A stretch of DNA of 64,000 bases. It comes from G963667675 sp963667675. Its GTDB lineage: Bacteria > Chloroflexota > Dehalococcoidia > Lucifugimonadales > UBA3495. The stretch covers positions 868,001-932,000 of the forward strand of contig OY763929.1 of NCBI GenBank assembly GCA_963667675.1, in the 5' to 3' direction. A program made the translations under genes and the position numbers. Below the pieces are notes generated by a model, which saw only the letters and a program-made list of their open reading frames with translations, had not been told where the DNA came from and made no database searches. Shown here piece by piece: positions 42,391-51,095 of this stretch (the first letter of the stretch is position 1; the number at the start of each line of letters is the position of its first letter).

Positions 42391-43872
42391 ATGCCCGGTT
42401 TGTCCAAGTCCAGGTTCCAGTCCGGACTCCAATGCCAGAAACGGCTTTACCTGGAGTGCTATAACCGTGAGCTGGCGGACCCAGTCGGCCCGGCGCAGCA
42501 GGCAATATTCGACACTGGAAACGCGGTGGGCGAGAAGGCGAGAGAGCGCTTTCCCGGCGGCAGGCTGGTAGAGGAATCGTACTTGGAACACGGTCGGGCC
42601 GTGGAGACAACCCGGACCCTGTTGGCCGACGGGTCGATACCATCCCTGTACGAGGCTGCGGTGACCTTCGGGGGCATCAGGACACGGTTCGACGTATTGG
42701 TGCGGCGGGACGGGCAGAGGTTCGACCTGGTGGAGGTGAAGTCGACTACCAGGCTGAAGGCGGAACACATCACTGACGTGGCAATCCAACTCTACGCCGC
42801 AGAGGGTTCCGGCATCGCTATCGACAGGACCTACCTGATGCACCTGGACCGGGAGTACGTCTACCAGGGCGGGGAGTATGACCTGCAGCAGCTATTCACA
42901 CTGGAGGACGTGACCGAGGAAGCGCGGGAGTATGCGGCGCAAAGCGTTCCGGGGGAGTTGGCCGAGATGTGGCAGACGCTGGAACTAGATGCTGCGCCGG
43001 ATATAGATACCGGCAGGCACTGCGAGAAGCCGTACACGTGCTCCTTTTTCGGCCACTGCCACCGCGGCGAACCGGAGCACCCTGTGAGGGAGCTTCCCTG
43101 GCTTTCAGACAAGTTGTGGGGTCGTTTGAGAAGCTCAGGAATCGACACCATCCGGGGCATTCCAGCGGACCTTTCTGGCCTGAACGCATTGCAGCTTCGG
43201 GTCAGAAACTCCGTAGTCGACGGACTTCCCTATGTCGGTGCAGACCTGCGGCGCGGCCTGGAGGAGATAGGACTGCCGGCCAGCTTCATAGACTTTGAGA
43301 CCTTTGGCCCGGCCTTACCCCACTACCCTGGCACCAGGCCATACGAAAGGATACCCTTCCAGTGGTCTATGCACCTCTTAGACAAGTCGGGTAGGTTAAG
43401 TCACCGGGAGTTTTTGAATCCCGACGGCCAAGACCCGCGGAAGCGGTTCGCGTCCAGCCTGCTGGAAGCGTTACCAGACGCCGGCGCAATAGTGACCTAT
43501 TCATCGTACGAGAAGGGCGTCATCAACGGGTTGGCTGAGGCGCTTCCCCAGTACCGGGACGGCCTGCTGGCGCTGGTTCCGCGGATAGTGGACCTGCTAA
43601 AGGTGGTGCGTGACAACTACTACCATCCGGGGTTTCACGGCAGTTTTTCCATAAAGAAAGTGCTGCCTGCCCTCGTGCCCGGGTTTGGTTACGGCGAGTT
43701 GGCGGTGCAGGAGGGCATGGAGGCCTCGGCCGCCTACGCTCGACTGGCAGCCGGCGGTGTCCATGAGGATGAGGCGGCGGAAACGCGGGAGGCGCTGCTG
43801 GCCTACTGCGAGCGGGACACGGAGGCGATGGTGCGAGTGTACCACCGGCTGATGGACGAGGCGGGTGGATAG
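42391..43872 (+). CDS. DUF2779-type nuclease: Cas4/RecB-like domain fused to DEDD exonuclease-like domain
   Basis: The 493-residue protein joins two nuclease-like parts. The N-terminal part has C15 in GLQCQKRLYLECYNR, D101 in RFDVLVRRDG, E115-V-K117 in DLVEVKS, and three cysteines in RHCEKPYTCSFFGHC (C211, C217, C223). That is the PD-(D/E)XK core plus the four-cysteine Fe-S pattern of Cas4/AddB-type proteins. The C-terminal part opens ASFIDFETFGPALP (D301, E303) and ends with CERDTEAMVRVYH, like a DEDD exonuclease. I recall such proteins as DUF2779. The role is unknown; DNA repair or defence is plausible. A second ExK-motif gene follows 57 bp later. Confidence 0.75.
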   Translation: MPGLSKSRFQSGLQCQKRLYLECYNRELADPVGPAQQAIFDTGNAVGEKARERFPGGRLVEESYLEHGRAVETTRTLLADGSIPSLYEAAVTFGGIRTRFDVLVRRDGQRFDLVEVKSTTRLKAEHITDVAIQLYAAEGSGIAIDRTYLMHLDREYVYQGGEYDLQQLFTLEDVTEEAREYAAQSVPGELAEMWQTLELDAAPDIDTGRHCEKPYTCSFFGHCHRGEPEHPVRELPWLSDKLWGRLRSSGIDTIRGIPADLSGLNALQLRVRNSVVDGLPYVGADLRRGLEEIGLPASFIDFETFGPALPHYPGTRPYERIPFQWSMHLLDKSGRLSHREFLNPDGQDPRKRFASSLLEALPDAGAIVTYSSYEKGVINGLAEALPQYRDGLLALVPRIVDLLKVVRDNYYHPGFHGSFSIKKVLPALVPGFGYGELAVQEGMEASAAYARLAAGGVHEDEAAETREALLAYCERDTEAMVRVYHRLMDEAGG

Positions 43873-43929
43873 TTAGGGCTGGGTGGTGGAGTCTTGGCGG
43901 ATGGCAAACGTGGTTAAGGAGATGGATGC

Positions 43930-44640
43930 ATGGCGATTCTAGGGATTAACAACAGGACGGAGAACTGGAAAACCGCCTATGAATTTGCTCCGTTTTTCAG
44001 GGACGGGAACGCTTGTGCGAAGCTGGCCCGCACACTGGATGAAAGCGATAGCCCGACGGGAAATGAGGTCAAGATAGAACTGTTCTGGAAGGGTATGCGG
44101 GACTATGTGGATAAAGAATGGAAGGGGAAAGAAGGTGTTCTCAAACCCAAGTGTGTCAAAGCCTATCGTACGGAAGAACGGTTTCGGAATCTCCGCGACA
44201 AGATTCTCAAATTCAAGGGAAATGGCCCCAAGAATCCATTACAGGTGCCCAATCCCTGGAATTATGAGCCAACTAAACTAGACGCTGAAACAGGACAGAC
44301 GCCGGAGGAGGCGTTATTCAATAACCTCCGCAATACCGAAATCGATGTAGTGCTGGAAACGCCAAACAGGCTGTTCATCGGGGAAGCCAAGGGGGAAGCG
44401 GCACTTGGAACCAATGGGGACTATGTGCTGGTGCACCAGCTAGTGCGGCAATACGTGATGGCAACCATCCTCCTTAATGTGATGAGGATCAAAAAAGGGG
44501 TAGTCCCGTTCCTGGTTGTGGAGGGCGACAAACTCGCCGGTATGTTGAACACCGGCCAAGTCCAATTCATGATTAGCCAGAAATGGCTCAAGAAAGAAAA
44601 CGTGCTAACATGGGGCGACATCAGGAGCCTACAGCCCTGA
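43930..44640 (+). CDS. Hypothetical protein with ExK nuclease-like motif (236 aa)
   Basis: No family is recognised. Residues 137-154 read EIDVVLETPNRLFIGEAK, an acidic residue on one strand followed by E152-A-K154 on the next. This is the core of the PD-(D/E)XK nuclease fold. QEALFNNL-like and VHQLVRQYVMATILLN helices surround it. The gene is lower in GC and richer in Lys/Asn than its neighbours, which suggests transfer. It begins 57 bp after the DUF2779-type gene on the same strand, so the two may act together. The ATG follows AAGGAG. Confidence 0.6.
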   Translation: MAILGINNRTENWKTAYEFAPFFRDGNACAKLARTLDESDSPTGNEVKIELFWKGMRDYVDKEWKGKEGVLKPKCVKAYRTEERFRNLRDKILKFKGNGPKNPLQVPNPWNYEPTKLDAETGQTPEEALFNNLRNTEIDVVLETPNRLFIGEAKGEAALGTNGDYVLVHQLVRQYVMATILLNVMRIKKGVVPFLVVEGDKLAGMLNTGQVQFMISQKWLKKENVLTWGDIRSLQP

Positions 44641-44685
44641 ACCTCGTCACGATGCCCCCAATAAGGCCAGAGAAGGAGTAGCGAT

Positions 44686-45633
44686 ATGCCGCTGGACCCG
44701 CAGGCGCAAGTAGTGTTGGACCAACTGGCGGCGATGAACCTTCCGCCCGCCCATACCGTGTCGCCGGAAGAAGCCAGGATAAACCTGAACGCCAGGCCCA
44801 GGTCGCCGGGGCCGGAGATGGCCAAGGTGGAGGACAGGTCGATTCCGGGCGACGGGCCGGACATCCCGGTGCGGATATATACTCCCCACGGCAGTGGCCC
44901 CTTCCCGGCGATGGTGTGGTTCCACGGCGGCGGCTGGGTGGTGGGAAACCTGGACACCGCCGACGGCAACGCTCGCCACGTGGCGGCTGGCGCGGGCTGC
45001 GTGGTGGTTTCGGTGGGCTACCGGCTGGCCCCGGAGGACAAGTTCCCCGCCGCGGCCGATGACAGCTACTCGGCGACTCAGTGGCTGGCGGACAACGCCG
45101 CAAGCGTCAACGTCGACCCGGCCCGCATAGCGGTTGGAGGCGACAGCGCCGGTGGCAACCTGGCCGCCGTGGTGTCGCTGATGGCCAGGGACCGGGGAGG
45201 TCCGCCCCTGGTGTTCCAGCTTATGGTCTACCCGGCGACGGAGCGGAACTTCGATACCGAGTCCTGCCGCGAGAACGCCGACGGCTACCTGCTGACCACG
45301 GACAGCATGAAGTGGTTTTGGGGCCACTATCTAAGGTCGGAGGAGGACGCGGCCAACCCCTACGCCGCGCCTATGACCGCCGACGACTTGTCCGGTTTAC
45401 CTCCGGCTTTGATCATTACGGCGGAGTTCGACCCCCTGCGGGACGAGGGAGAGGCCTACGGGCGGCGATTGCAAGCGGCTGGCGTTCCCGCCACCAACAG
45501 CCGGTACGACGGCATGATTCACGGTTTCTTCAGCATGTCCTTGGTCATCGACAAAGGAAGGCAGGCCGTGCTAGAGGCTTCGACGGCTTTGAGGGCGGCC
45601 TTTGGGGCCAGGGATCCCAGCACAGCCGGCTGA
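44686..45633 (+). CDS. Alpha/beta hydrolase (acetyl-esterase/HSL family)
   Basis: The 315-residue protein has the HSL-family oxyanion motif FHGGGWVVGN near residue 85 and the nucleophile elbow GGDSAGGNLAA near 155. The catalytic Asp is in TAEFDPLRDEGE and the catalytic His in DGMIHGFF. It hydrolyses short-chain esters. AAGGAG precedes the ATG. It is followed 18 bp later by a cupin, and then by a GMC oxidoreductase on the same strand, which suggests a catabolic group. Confidence 0.92.
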   Translation: MPLDPQAQVVLDQLAAMNLPPAHTVSPEEARINLNARPRSPGPEMAKVEDRSIPGDGPDIPVRIYTPHGSGPFPAMVWFHGGGWVVGNLDTADGNARHVAAGAGCVVVSVGYRLAPEDKFPAAADDSYSATQWLADNAASVNVDPARIAVGGDSAGGNLAAVVSLMARDRGGPPLVFQLMVYPATERNFDTESCRENADGYLLTTDSMKWFWGHYLRSEEDAANPYAAPMTADDLSGLPPALIITAEFDPLRDEGEAYGRRLQAAGVPATNSRYDGMIHGFFSMSLVIDKGRQAVLEASTALRAAFGARDPSTAG

Positions 45634-45651
45634 CACACTGGAGGTTGAACC

Positions 45652-45987
45652 ATGACTGTGATGAGACTCTACTCGGGCGACGACGGCGAGTCGCACATCG
45701 AGGAGATGGACCCCGCAACCAATCCCGGCTGGCTGGTGCTGCAACAGGCTACGGGCATCATGTTCAGGACAACCAGGGCGGGCTTTTTCGAAGACTACCA
45801 CAACGCTCCCAGGCGGCAGTACGTCATCTCCCTTTCCGGCGAAGCCGAAATCGGGGTGGCCGACGGCACGGTCTACAGATCGGGGCCCGGAGACGCGACC
45901 CTGTGTGAAGACCTGACGGGCCACGGCCACACATACCGCATCATAGGCGACCAGCCCCGAGTGACCGCTATCATACACTTGGACTAG
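45652..45987 (+). CDS. Small cupin-domain protein (111 aa)
   Basis: The product shows the short beta-barrel pattern of a cupin: FEDYHNAPRRQYVISLSGEA for the first motif (His, Arg and Glu) and GPGDATLCEDLTGHGHTYRI for the second, with His residues as possible metal ligands. Function may be isomerase, dioxygenase or ligand binding. GGAGG precedes the ATG. It lies 18 bp after the esterase, so the two are co-transcribed. Confidence 0.8.
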   Translation: MTVMRLYSGDDGESHIEEMDPATNPGWLVLQQATGIMFRTTRAGFFEDYHNAPRRQYVISLSGEAEIGVADGTVYRSGPGDATLCEDLTGHGHTYRIIGDQPRVTAIIHLD

Positions 45988-46148
45988 CGGGCCATTCGCC
46001 GGCATCGTCGCAGTCCTTCGCGTTCGTCATCGATGGCCGGGGCGCCCGCCGGTAGCACAAGGGTAGCCGCTCTACGTGATGGGGTCGCAATCGGCAATAC
46101 TCCCGGAAACGTGAGGAAACGTCGGCAGGTCCGCATGGAGGAACAGAG

Positions 46149-47699
46149 TTGAAGTACGACTACATCGTAATCGGCGCCGGGTCGGCGGGGGCCATCCTGT
46201 CCACGCGGCTGTCCGAGGACCCCAACCGGTCGGTGCTGTTGCTGGAGGCGGGGCCGGACTATCCCGACTTTGCACACCTGCCCGAAGAGGTGAAGTTCGG
46301 CTACGCCACCGAAGCGGACGTGATGACCAGCGAGCACAACTGGCAGTTCATCGGCAAGGCCACCGAGGAAGCCGGGCCCATGATGGTGCCCAGGGGCAAA
46401 GTGACCGGCGGCTCCAGCGCCATCAACGGTCAGGTGTTCCTGCGAGGCGTGCCGGAGGACTACGACTCCTGGGCGTCCTTGGGCAACGACGAATGGACGT
46501 TCCCCAAACTGCTCCCATACTTCCGCAGAATCGAAAGCGACCCTGACTACGGCACCGACGATTTCCACAACGCCGAGGGTCCCATCGTTATGCACCGCTT
46601 CAAGCGAGAGGCCTGGCTTGCGCCCCAAGAGGCCTTTTACAAAGCGGCCAGGGCTGCGGGCTTTGCCGACTGCCCGGACCACAACCACCCGGACTCCTGG
46701 GGAGTGGGGCCAATCCCGCTGAACAACCCCAACGGCATTCGCATGAGCACCGCCCTGGGCTACCTGGACCAGGCAAGGCACAGGCTGAACCTGACCATCA
46801 GGCCCAACTGCACCGTGCATCGGCTGGTGTTCGACGGCGCCCGCGCCACAGGCGTGGAGTTGGAGAGCGGAGGCGAGAAGTTCCTGGTGGAGGGTGACGA
46901 AATCATCCTGTCTGGCGGCGCCATCGGTTCGCCCCAGATACTGCTGCTCTCCGGCGTCGGACCGGCGGACCACCTGCGGGAGTTGGGCATACCGGTGGTC
47001 TTGGACAGGCCCGGCGTGGGCCAGAACCTGCGGGACCACCCCGCCGCCTGGGTGACCTGGCGCACCAGGCCGGAATTCGAGCTGGACGGGCTGGCGCCAA
47101 GGACGCAGTTGATGCTCCGCTACACCGCGGGGGGCTCGCACTTGCGCAACGACATGAAGGTCTCCATGCAGTCCTATGCCACGGCGCCGGTGAACCGGGG
47201 AGGAAACCGGATGGCCCCCGTGGGAATCCGCATGATCGCTGGGGTATACCTGGCCGAGGGAGCGGGGGAGTTGAAGCTGGCCTCCGCCGACCCCAACCGG
47301 CAGCCTGTATTGGAATACCGCTTCTTGGAGAACGAGTTTGACCGGCAGCGCCTGCGGGAGGCGGTCCGGGTCTGCGTGGGCTTGGGGGAGCACGAGGCTT
47401 TCAAGGACATCATCCAGGAACTGTTGGCGCCGACCAACGCCGATCTGGTATCGGACGAGGCTCTGGACCGGTGGCTGCGACGGGAAGTGACTACGTCCCA
47501 GCACATCTCCGGCACCTGCAAGATGGGGCCGTCGTCGGACCCCATGGCCGTGGTAGACCAGCGCGGCAGGGTCCGCGGCCTGCAGGGGCTGAGGGTGGCG
47601 GACGCGTCGATCATGCCCGACTGCGTCCGCGCCAATACCAACGTCACGGCGATGGTAATCGGCGAGCGGGTCTCGGACTTCGTCATCCAGGGTCCTTAG
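46149..47699 (+). CDS. GMC family oxidoreductase (choline/alcohol dehydrogenase-like)
   Basis: The 516-residue protein starts KYDYIVIGAGSAGAILS, the FAD-binding beta-alpha-beta unit. It has both GMC signatures, GKVTGGSSAINGQVFLRG near residue 80 and SGGAIGSPQILLLSGVG near 255. The C-terminal domain has SQHISGTCKMG with the catalytic His and NTNVTAMVIGER. It oxidises an alcohol using FAD; the acceptor may be oxygen or the respiratory chain. The TTG start is chosen because GGAGGAA lies directly upstream and the FAD motif follows at once. Confidence 0.93.
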   Translation: MKYDYIVIGAGSAGAILSTRLSEDPNRSVLLLEAGPDYPDFAHLPEEVKFGYATEADVMTSEHNWQFIGKATEEAGPMMVPRGKVTGGSSAINGQVFLRGVPEDYDSWASLGNDEWTFPKLLPYFRRIESDPDYGTDDFHNAEGPIVMHRFKREAWLAPQEAFYKAARAAGFADCPDHNHPDSWGVGPIPLNNPNGIRMSTALGYLDQARHRLNLTIRPNCTVHRLVFDGARATGVELESGGEKFLVEGDEIILSGGAIGSPQILLLSGVGPADHLRELGIPVVLDRPGVGQNLRDHPAAWVTWRTRPEFELDGLAPRTQLMLRYTAGGSHLRNDMKVSMQSYATAPVNRGGNRMAPVGIRMIAGVYLAEGAGELKLASADPNRQPVLEYRFLENEFDRQRLREAVRVCVGLGEHEAFKDIIQELLAPTNADLVSDEALDRWLRREVTTSQHISGTCKMGPSSDPMAVVDQRGRVRGLQGLRVADASIMPDCVRANTNVTAMVIGERVSDFVIQGP

Positions 47700-47855
47700 C
47701 CAAAGACGGGACGCGGCCCGGCCACTTAAGAGCAGGCGGCCAAGACGCTTGCTGCGCTTGATTCAGGGACTGTTCCAGTCTCATGTCGGACACGTCGACA
47801 TGTGGTAAGTTATTGTCAACCTGGAGCGCGTACATCCATTCCCAGGAGGCAGGCA

Positions 47856-50186
47856 GTGGCTGACAGTTCATCGAACGTGGTTATTGCTTCCGGGGAGCAT
47901 AACGTAGTCGGCACTCGCCCCATCAGGCACGACGGCCCGGACAAGGTGGTGGGGAGGGCCAGGTATGCCGCCGACGTGTTCCCGACAGGACTGCTTCACG
48001 CCAAGCTGTTGCGCAGTCCCCACGCCCACGCTGTAATCAGGAACATCGACGCCTCGCGGGCCCTGGCCCTGCCGGGGGTGAAGGCCGTAGCCACCGGCGC
48101 CGACTTTCCGATGGTATCGGCCGAGGCGGCGGACCAGGAAGAGGGCGCAATGGTGAACTACGGCTTCTACAGCCGGAACGTCATAGCGCGGGAGAAGGCC
48201 CTGTACCTGGGCCACGTGATAGCTGCGGTGGCAGCCGTCTCCGTGCCGATTGCGGAAGAGGCCCTGTCGCTCATAGACGTGGACTACGAGGTGTTGCCGC
48301 CGGCGCTGGACGCCTACGAGGCCATGAAGGACGATGCTCCAATACTCCACGACCGGCTGCTGACCCTGGTCAACCCCAACTTCCGTCCCGGAGGATACGG
48401 AGACATTCCTGACGGGAAGATGAGCAACATCGCCAACCGTTTCGAGTTTCGGACCGGGGACCCGGACCAGGGGTTTCAGGAGGCGGACGCGGTGGTGGAG
48501 CGGGAGTTCCACACCAAACCGGTGCACCAGGGGTATATAGAGCCCCACTCGGCGACGGGGATGTGGCACTCGGACGACAGCGTAACCGTGTGGTGCAGCA
48601 CCCAGGGCCACTTTGCCTTGAGGGACCATACCGCCGCAATCCTGGGCGTCAGCGTGTCCAAGGTGAAAATAGTGCCCATGGAGATTGGCGGGGGATTCGG
48701 CGGCAAGGGGCAGGGCGGTTGCTATATCGAGCCAGTGGTCGCCGTCCTGTCCCGCAAGTCGGGGCAGGCGGTGAAGCTGACCATGACCAGGCAGGAAGTG
48801 TTCCAGGGCACTGGCCCCACGTCGGCGACGCACATCCGGGTTAAGCTGGGGGCCACTAAAGCAGGCAAAATCACCGCCGCCGACTGCCGGTTGATATACG
48901 AAGCCGGGGCCTTTCCGGGCTCTCCGGTGTCCACTGGGTGCCGCACAATGCTGGCGCCGTACGAAGTCCCCAACGCATATATAGAGGGCCTGGACGTGGT
49001 GTGCAACACCCAAAAGGCGGCGGCCTACCGGGCGCCGGGCTCGCCCGCGGCGGCCTTTGCCGCAGAGTCGGTCATCGACGAGCTTTGCCGCGAGTTGTCC
49101 ATGGACCCGGTGGAGTTCCGGCTGCGCAACGCGGCCAAGGAAGGGACGCGCCAGCCTACGGGCCCGGTATTCCGGCGCATAGGTATGGTGGAGATCCTAC
49201 AGGCGGCCGAGGACCATCCCCACCTTTACGAACCCATCAGCGGGTCCAACACGGGCAAGCGCGCGGGCCGGGGCGTGGCCGCGGGGGCCTGGTTCAACAG
49301 TTCAGGGCCGGCCAGCGCGGTGGCCAGCGTCAATCCCGACGGAACGGTCAGCCTGGTGGAAGGGTCGCCGGACATCGGCGGGACCAGGGCGGCCATGGCC
49401 ATGCACCTGGCCGAGGTGCTGGGCATCACGGTGGAGGAAATCAAGCCGACCATTGGCGATACGGACTCCATTGGGTACAGCTCAGGGGCCAGCGGCAGCG
49501 GCGTGACCTTCAAGATGGGGACGGCGTGTTACGAGGCGGGACTGGACATCAAGCGCCAGGTTATCGAGCGGGCCGCCCGAATATGGGAGGTCAACCCGGA
49601 GGACGTCCAATACGACGGCGGAGTAATCAGACACAAGGGTGACAGCGAGCTAAGGACCACCATCAAGGAACTGGCGCCCCGCCTGAACGGGACGGGAGGC
49701 CCCATCGTGGGACGGGCCGCGGTCAACCCCCCCGGAGTGGGGAACGCCTTTGCGGTACACGTGGTGGACGTGGAGGTGGACCCGGAGACGGGGAAGGTGG
49801 ACATCCTGCGATACACGGCCATACAGGACGCGGGCAAGGCGGTCCACCCAGGCTACGTGGAGGGGCAGATGCAGGGGGGCGCGTCCCAGGGCATCGGCTG
49901 GGCGTTGAACGAGGAGTATTACCTGGACGTCCAGGGCCGGATGTTGAATTCCAGCTTTTTGGACTACCGAATGCCCACCAGCCTGGACCTGCCCATGATA
50001 GACACGGTAATCGTAGAGGTGCCCAACCCTGGGCATCCCTACGGGGTTAGGGGCGTCGGAGAACTGCCGATTGTGCCGCCCATGGCGGCGGTGGCCAACG
50101 CCATATACGACGCCGTGGGAGTGCGGATGACCAAGCTGCCCATGAGTCCGGGCAGCGTGCTGGAAGCCCTGTGGGAGAAGGGGTAG
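47856..50186 (+). CDS. Molybdenum hydroxylase large subunit, orphan (xanthine dehydrogenase family)
   Basis: The 776-residue protein has RPIRHDGPDKVVGRARYAAD, RSPHAHAVIRNID, MEIGGGFGGKGQGG for molybdopterin binding, AAYRAPGSPAAAFAAE and the C-terminal GVRGVGELPIVPPMAAVAN with the catalytic Glu. It belongs to the same superfamily as the protein at 11679. No FAD or [2Fe-2S] subunit gene is adjacent, so it must use partners encoded elsewhere. The GTG at 47856 follows AGGAGG at six bases; the frame is open to 47802 without homology. It lies 160 bp after the GMC oxidoreductase. Confidence 0.9.
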   Translation: MADSSSNVVIASGEHNVVGTRPIRHDGPDKVVGRARYAADVFPTGLLHAKLLRSPHAHAVIRNIDASRALALPGVKAVATGADFPMVSAEAADQEEGAMVNYGFYSRNVIAREKALYLGHVIAAVAAVSVPIAEEALSLIDVDYEVLPPALDAYEAMKDDAPILHDRLLTLVNPNFRPGGYGDIPDGKMSNIANRFEFRTGDPDQGFQEADAVVEREFHTKPVHQGYIEPHSATGMWHSDDSVTVWCSTQGHFALRDHTAAILGVSVSKVKIVPMEIGGGFGGKGQGGCYIEPVVAVLSRKSGQAVKLTMTRQEVFQGTGPTSATHIRVKLGATKAGKITAADCRLIYEAGAFPGSPVSTGCRTMLAPYEVPNAYIEGLDVVCNTQKAAAYRAPGSPAAAFAAESVIDELCRELSMDPVEFRLRNAAKEGTRQPTGPVFRRIGMVEILQAAEDHPHLYEPISGSNTGKRAGRGVAAGAWFNSSGPASAVASVNPDGTVSLVEGSPDIGGTRAAMAMHLAEVLGITVEEIKPTIGDTDSIGYSSGASGSGVTFKMGTACYEAGLDIKRQVIERAARIWEVNPEDVQYDGGVIRHKGDSELRTTIKELAPRLNGTGGPIVGRAAVNPPGVGNAFAVHVVDVEVDPETGKVDILRYTAIQDAGKAVHPGYVEGQMQGGASQGIGWALNEEYYLDVQGRMLNSSFLDYRMPTSLDLPMIDTVIVEVPNPGHPYGVRGVGELPIVPPMAAVANAIYDAVGVRMTKLPMSPGSVLEALWEKG

Positions 50187-50235
50187 GGGTCACTCACTGC
50201 CCAGGGTCCCAATTTCACGCCACGGTCACACCCTG

Positions 50236-50484
50236 TTACCCTTCACACCCCCAACCATTTCCATCCCCGTCGAACCGATGCGGGTCAGGCGGCAATACCC
50301 TGAAGTTGCGATAGGGAATATCCCCGCAATCCAGGTCTGACGTGGCCAGGGGAATACAGACAGTCGGATAGGCTGGATCGCATAGCGAAGTTGGTGTTGC
50401 AGTAGACGGGCCTTGATGGGTGGCTGCATTAGAGCAACCCAGGAGCATCAGTACGCACAGGCTGAAGAACAACAGTCGGCACAA
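50236..50484 (-). CDS. Small lipoprotein with excalibur-like calcium-binding motif (82 aa)
   Basis: The product has a lipoprotein signal MCRLLFFSLCVLMLLGC and a short Ser/Thr/Pro linker. The cysteine-bearing module contains SLCDPAYPTVC, DLDCGDIPY and the C-terminal RFDGDGNGWGCEG. The D-x-D-G-D-G-x-G-x-x-CE-type end is the excalibur calcium-binding motif known from secreted bacterial proteins and nucleases. It would be anchored outside the membrane. The gene stands alone, convergent with the molybdoenzyme. Confidence 0.75.
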   Translation of the reverse strand: MCRLLFFSLCVLMLLGCSNAATHQGPSTATPTSLCDPAYPTVCIPLATSDLDCGDIPYRNFRVLPPDPHRFDGDGNGWGCEG

Positions 50485-50882
50485 GAGAGGCCCCCTTACG
50501 GCAAAGGATCAGGCGCCTCTGCACAAGCCACCGGATTCCACAAGCCCTTAAGGGGGCACGAAGTGCCCCATCCTTAGCCAACGGACTAACTTGTGGAAAA
50601 CCGGCTCGTGCAGAGCTTCACCATTTTATAAGCCTCTTGCGCTGAATGTAAACAGGCTATCCAAGTGGAATCGGTGAGATTGACCGGTGTGACATATTGG
50701 GGAACAGCCCAGGTTAGCCCTGTTATAGAGCTTGAGATTCTTCACCCCGCGAGGCCTACGCTTGACGGAGTAAAGAATCTCGTTGACAATCGTCCCGGAA
50801 GGGTGTCTCGAAAATTCCCTCTCCCGCTATGAGAGAGGAAGCAGCCCATAGGAGGCCCCGGGACAGGTCCGGCAGGTAAGAC
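50485..50882. other. Gene-free stretch with hairpin and C-rich repeat
   Basis: The region holds a perfect GGGGCAC-GAA-GTGCCCC hairpin (50553-50569) without a T-run. It also has a further copy of the dispersed C-rich hairpin family, CCCTCTCCCGCTATGAGAGA, within 50816-50841. No gene is seen. Confidence 0.5.
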
Positions 50883-51074
50883 ATGCGGGTCTCACCTGCG
50901 GCCAACGGTAGTCTGCCAAAGCAGGACCCCATTGTGTCTTTGAGCGCGGGACAGTTGTACCATGAGTCCATTCCCAACTCGCGGCTGGAGGTCATAGAGA
51001 ACTGCGGGCAACGGCCGGAGGTGGAGAAGCCCGACGAGTTGGTCAGTCTAGTCAAGGGATTTCTGGACGGCTGA
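50883..51074 (+). pseudogene. C-terminal remnant of an alpha/beta hydrolase
   Basis: The 63-codon frame reads QDPIVSLSAGQLYHESIPNS and continues RLEVIENCGQRPEVEKPDEL to VKGFLDG. This matches the last part of alpha/beta hydrolases, from the acid-loop to the final helix. The catalytic His in the usual G-H-x-P-x-x-E-x-P motif is Gln here, and the whole N-terminal two thirds are absent. It is therefore most likely a decayed fragment. It lies directly before the LLM oxidoreductase. Confidence 0.6.
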
Positions 51075-51095
51075 TTTATATAGGAGGGTATTGAC

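Noticed and set aside
50553..50569. GGGGCAC-GAA-GTGCCCC hairpin considered as a terminator
   Set aside because: There is no T-run on either strand and no gene end close by; kept only as a hairpin within the gene-free stretch.
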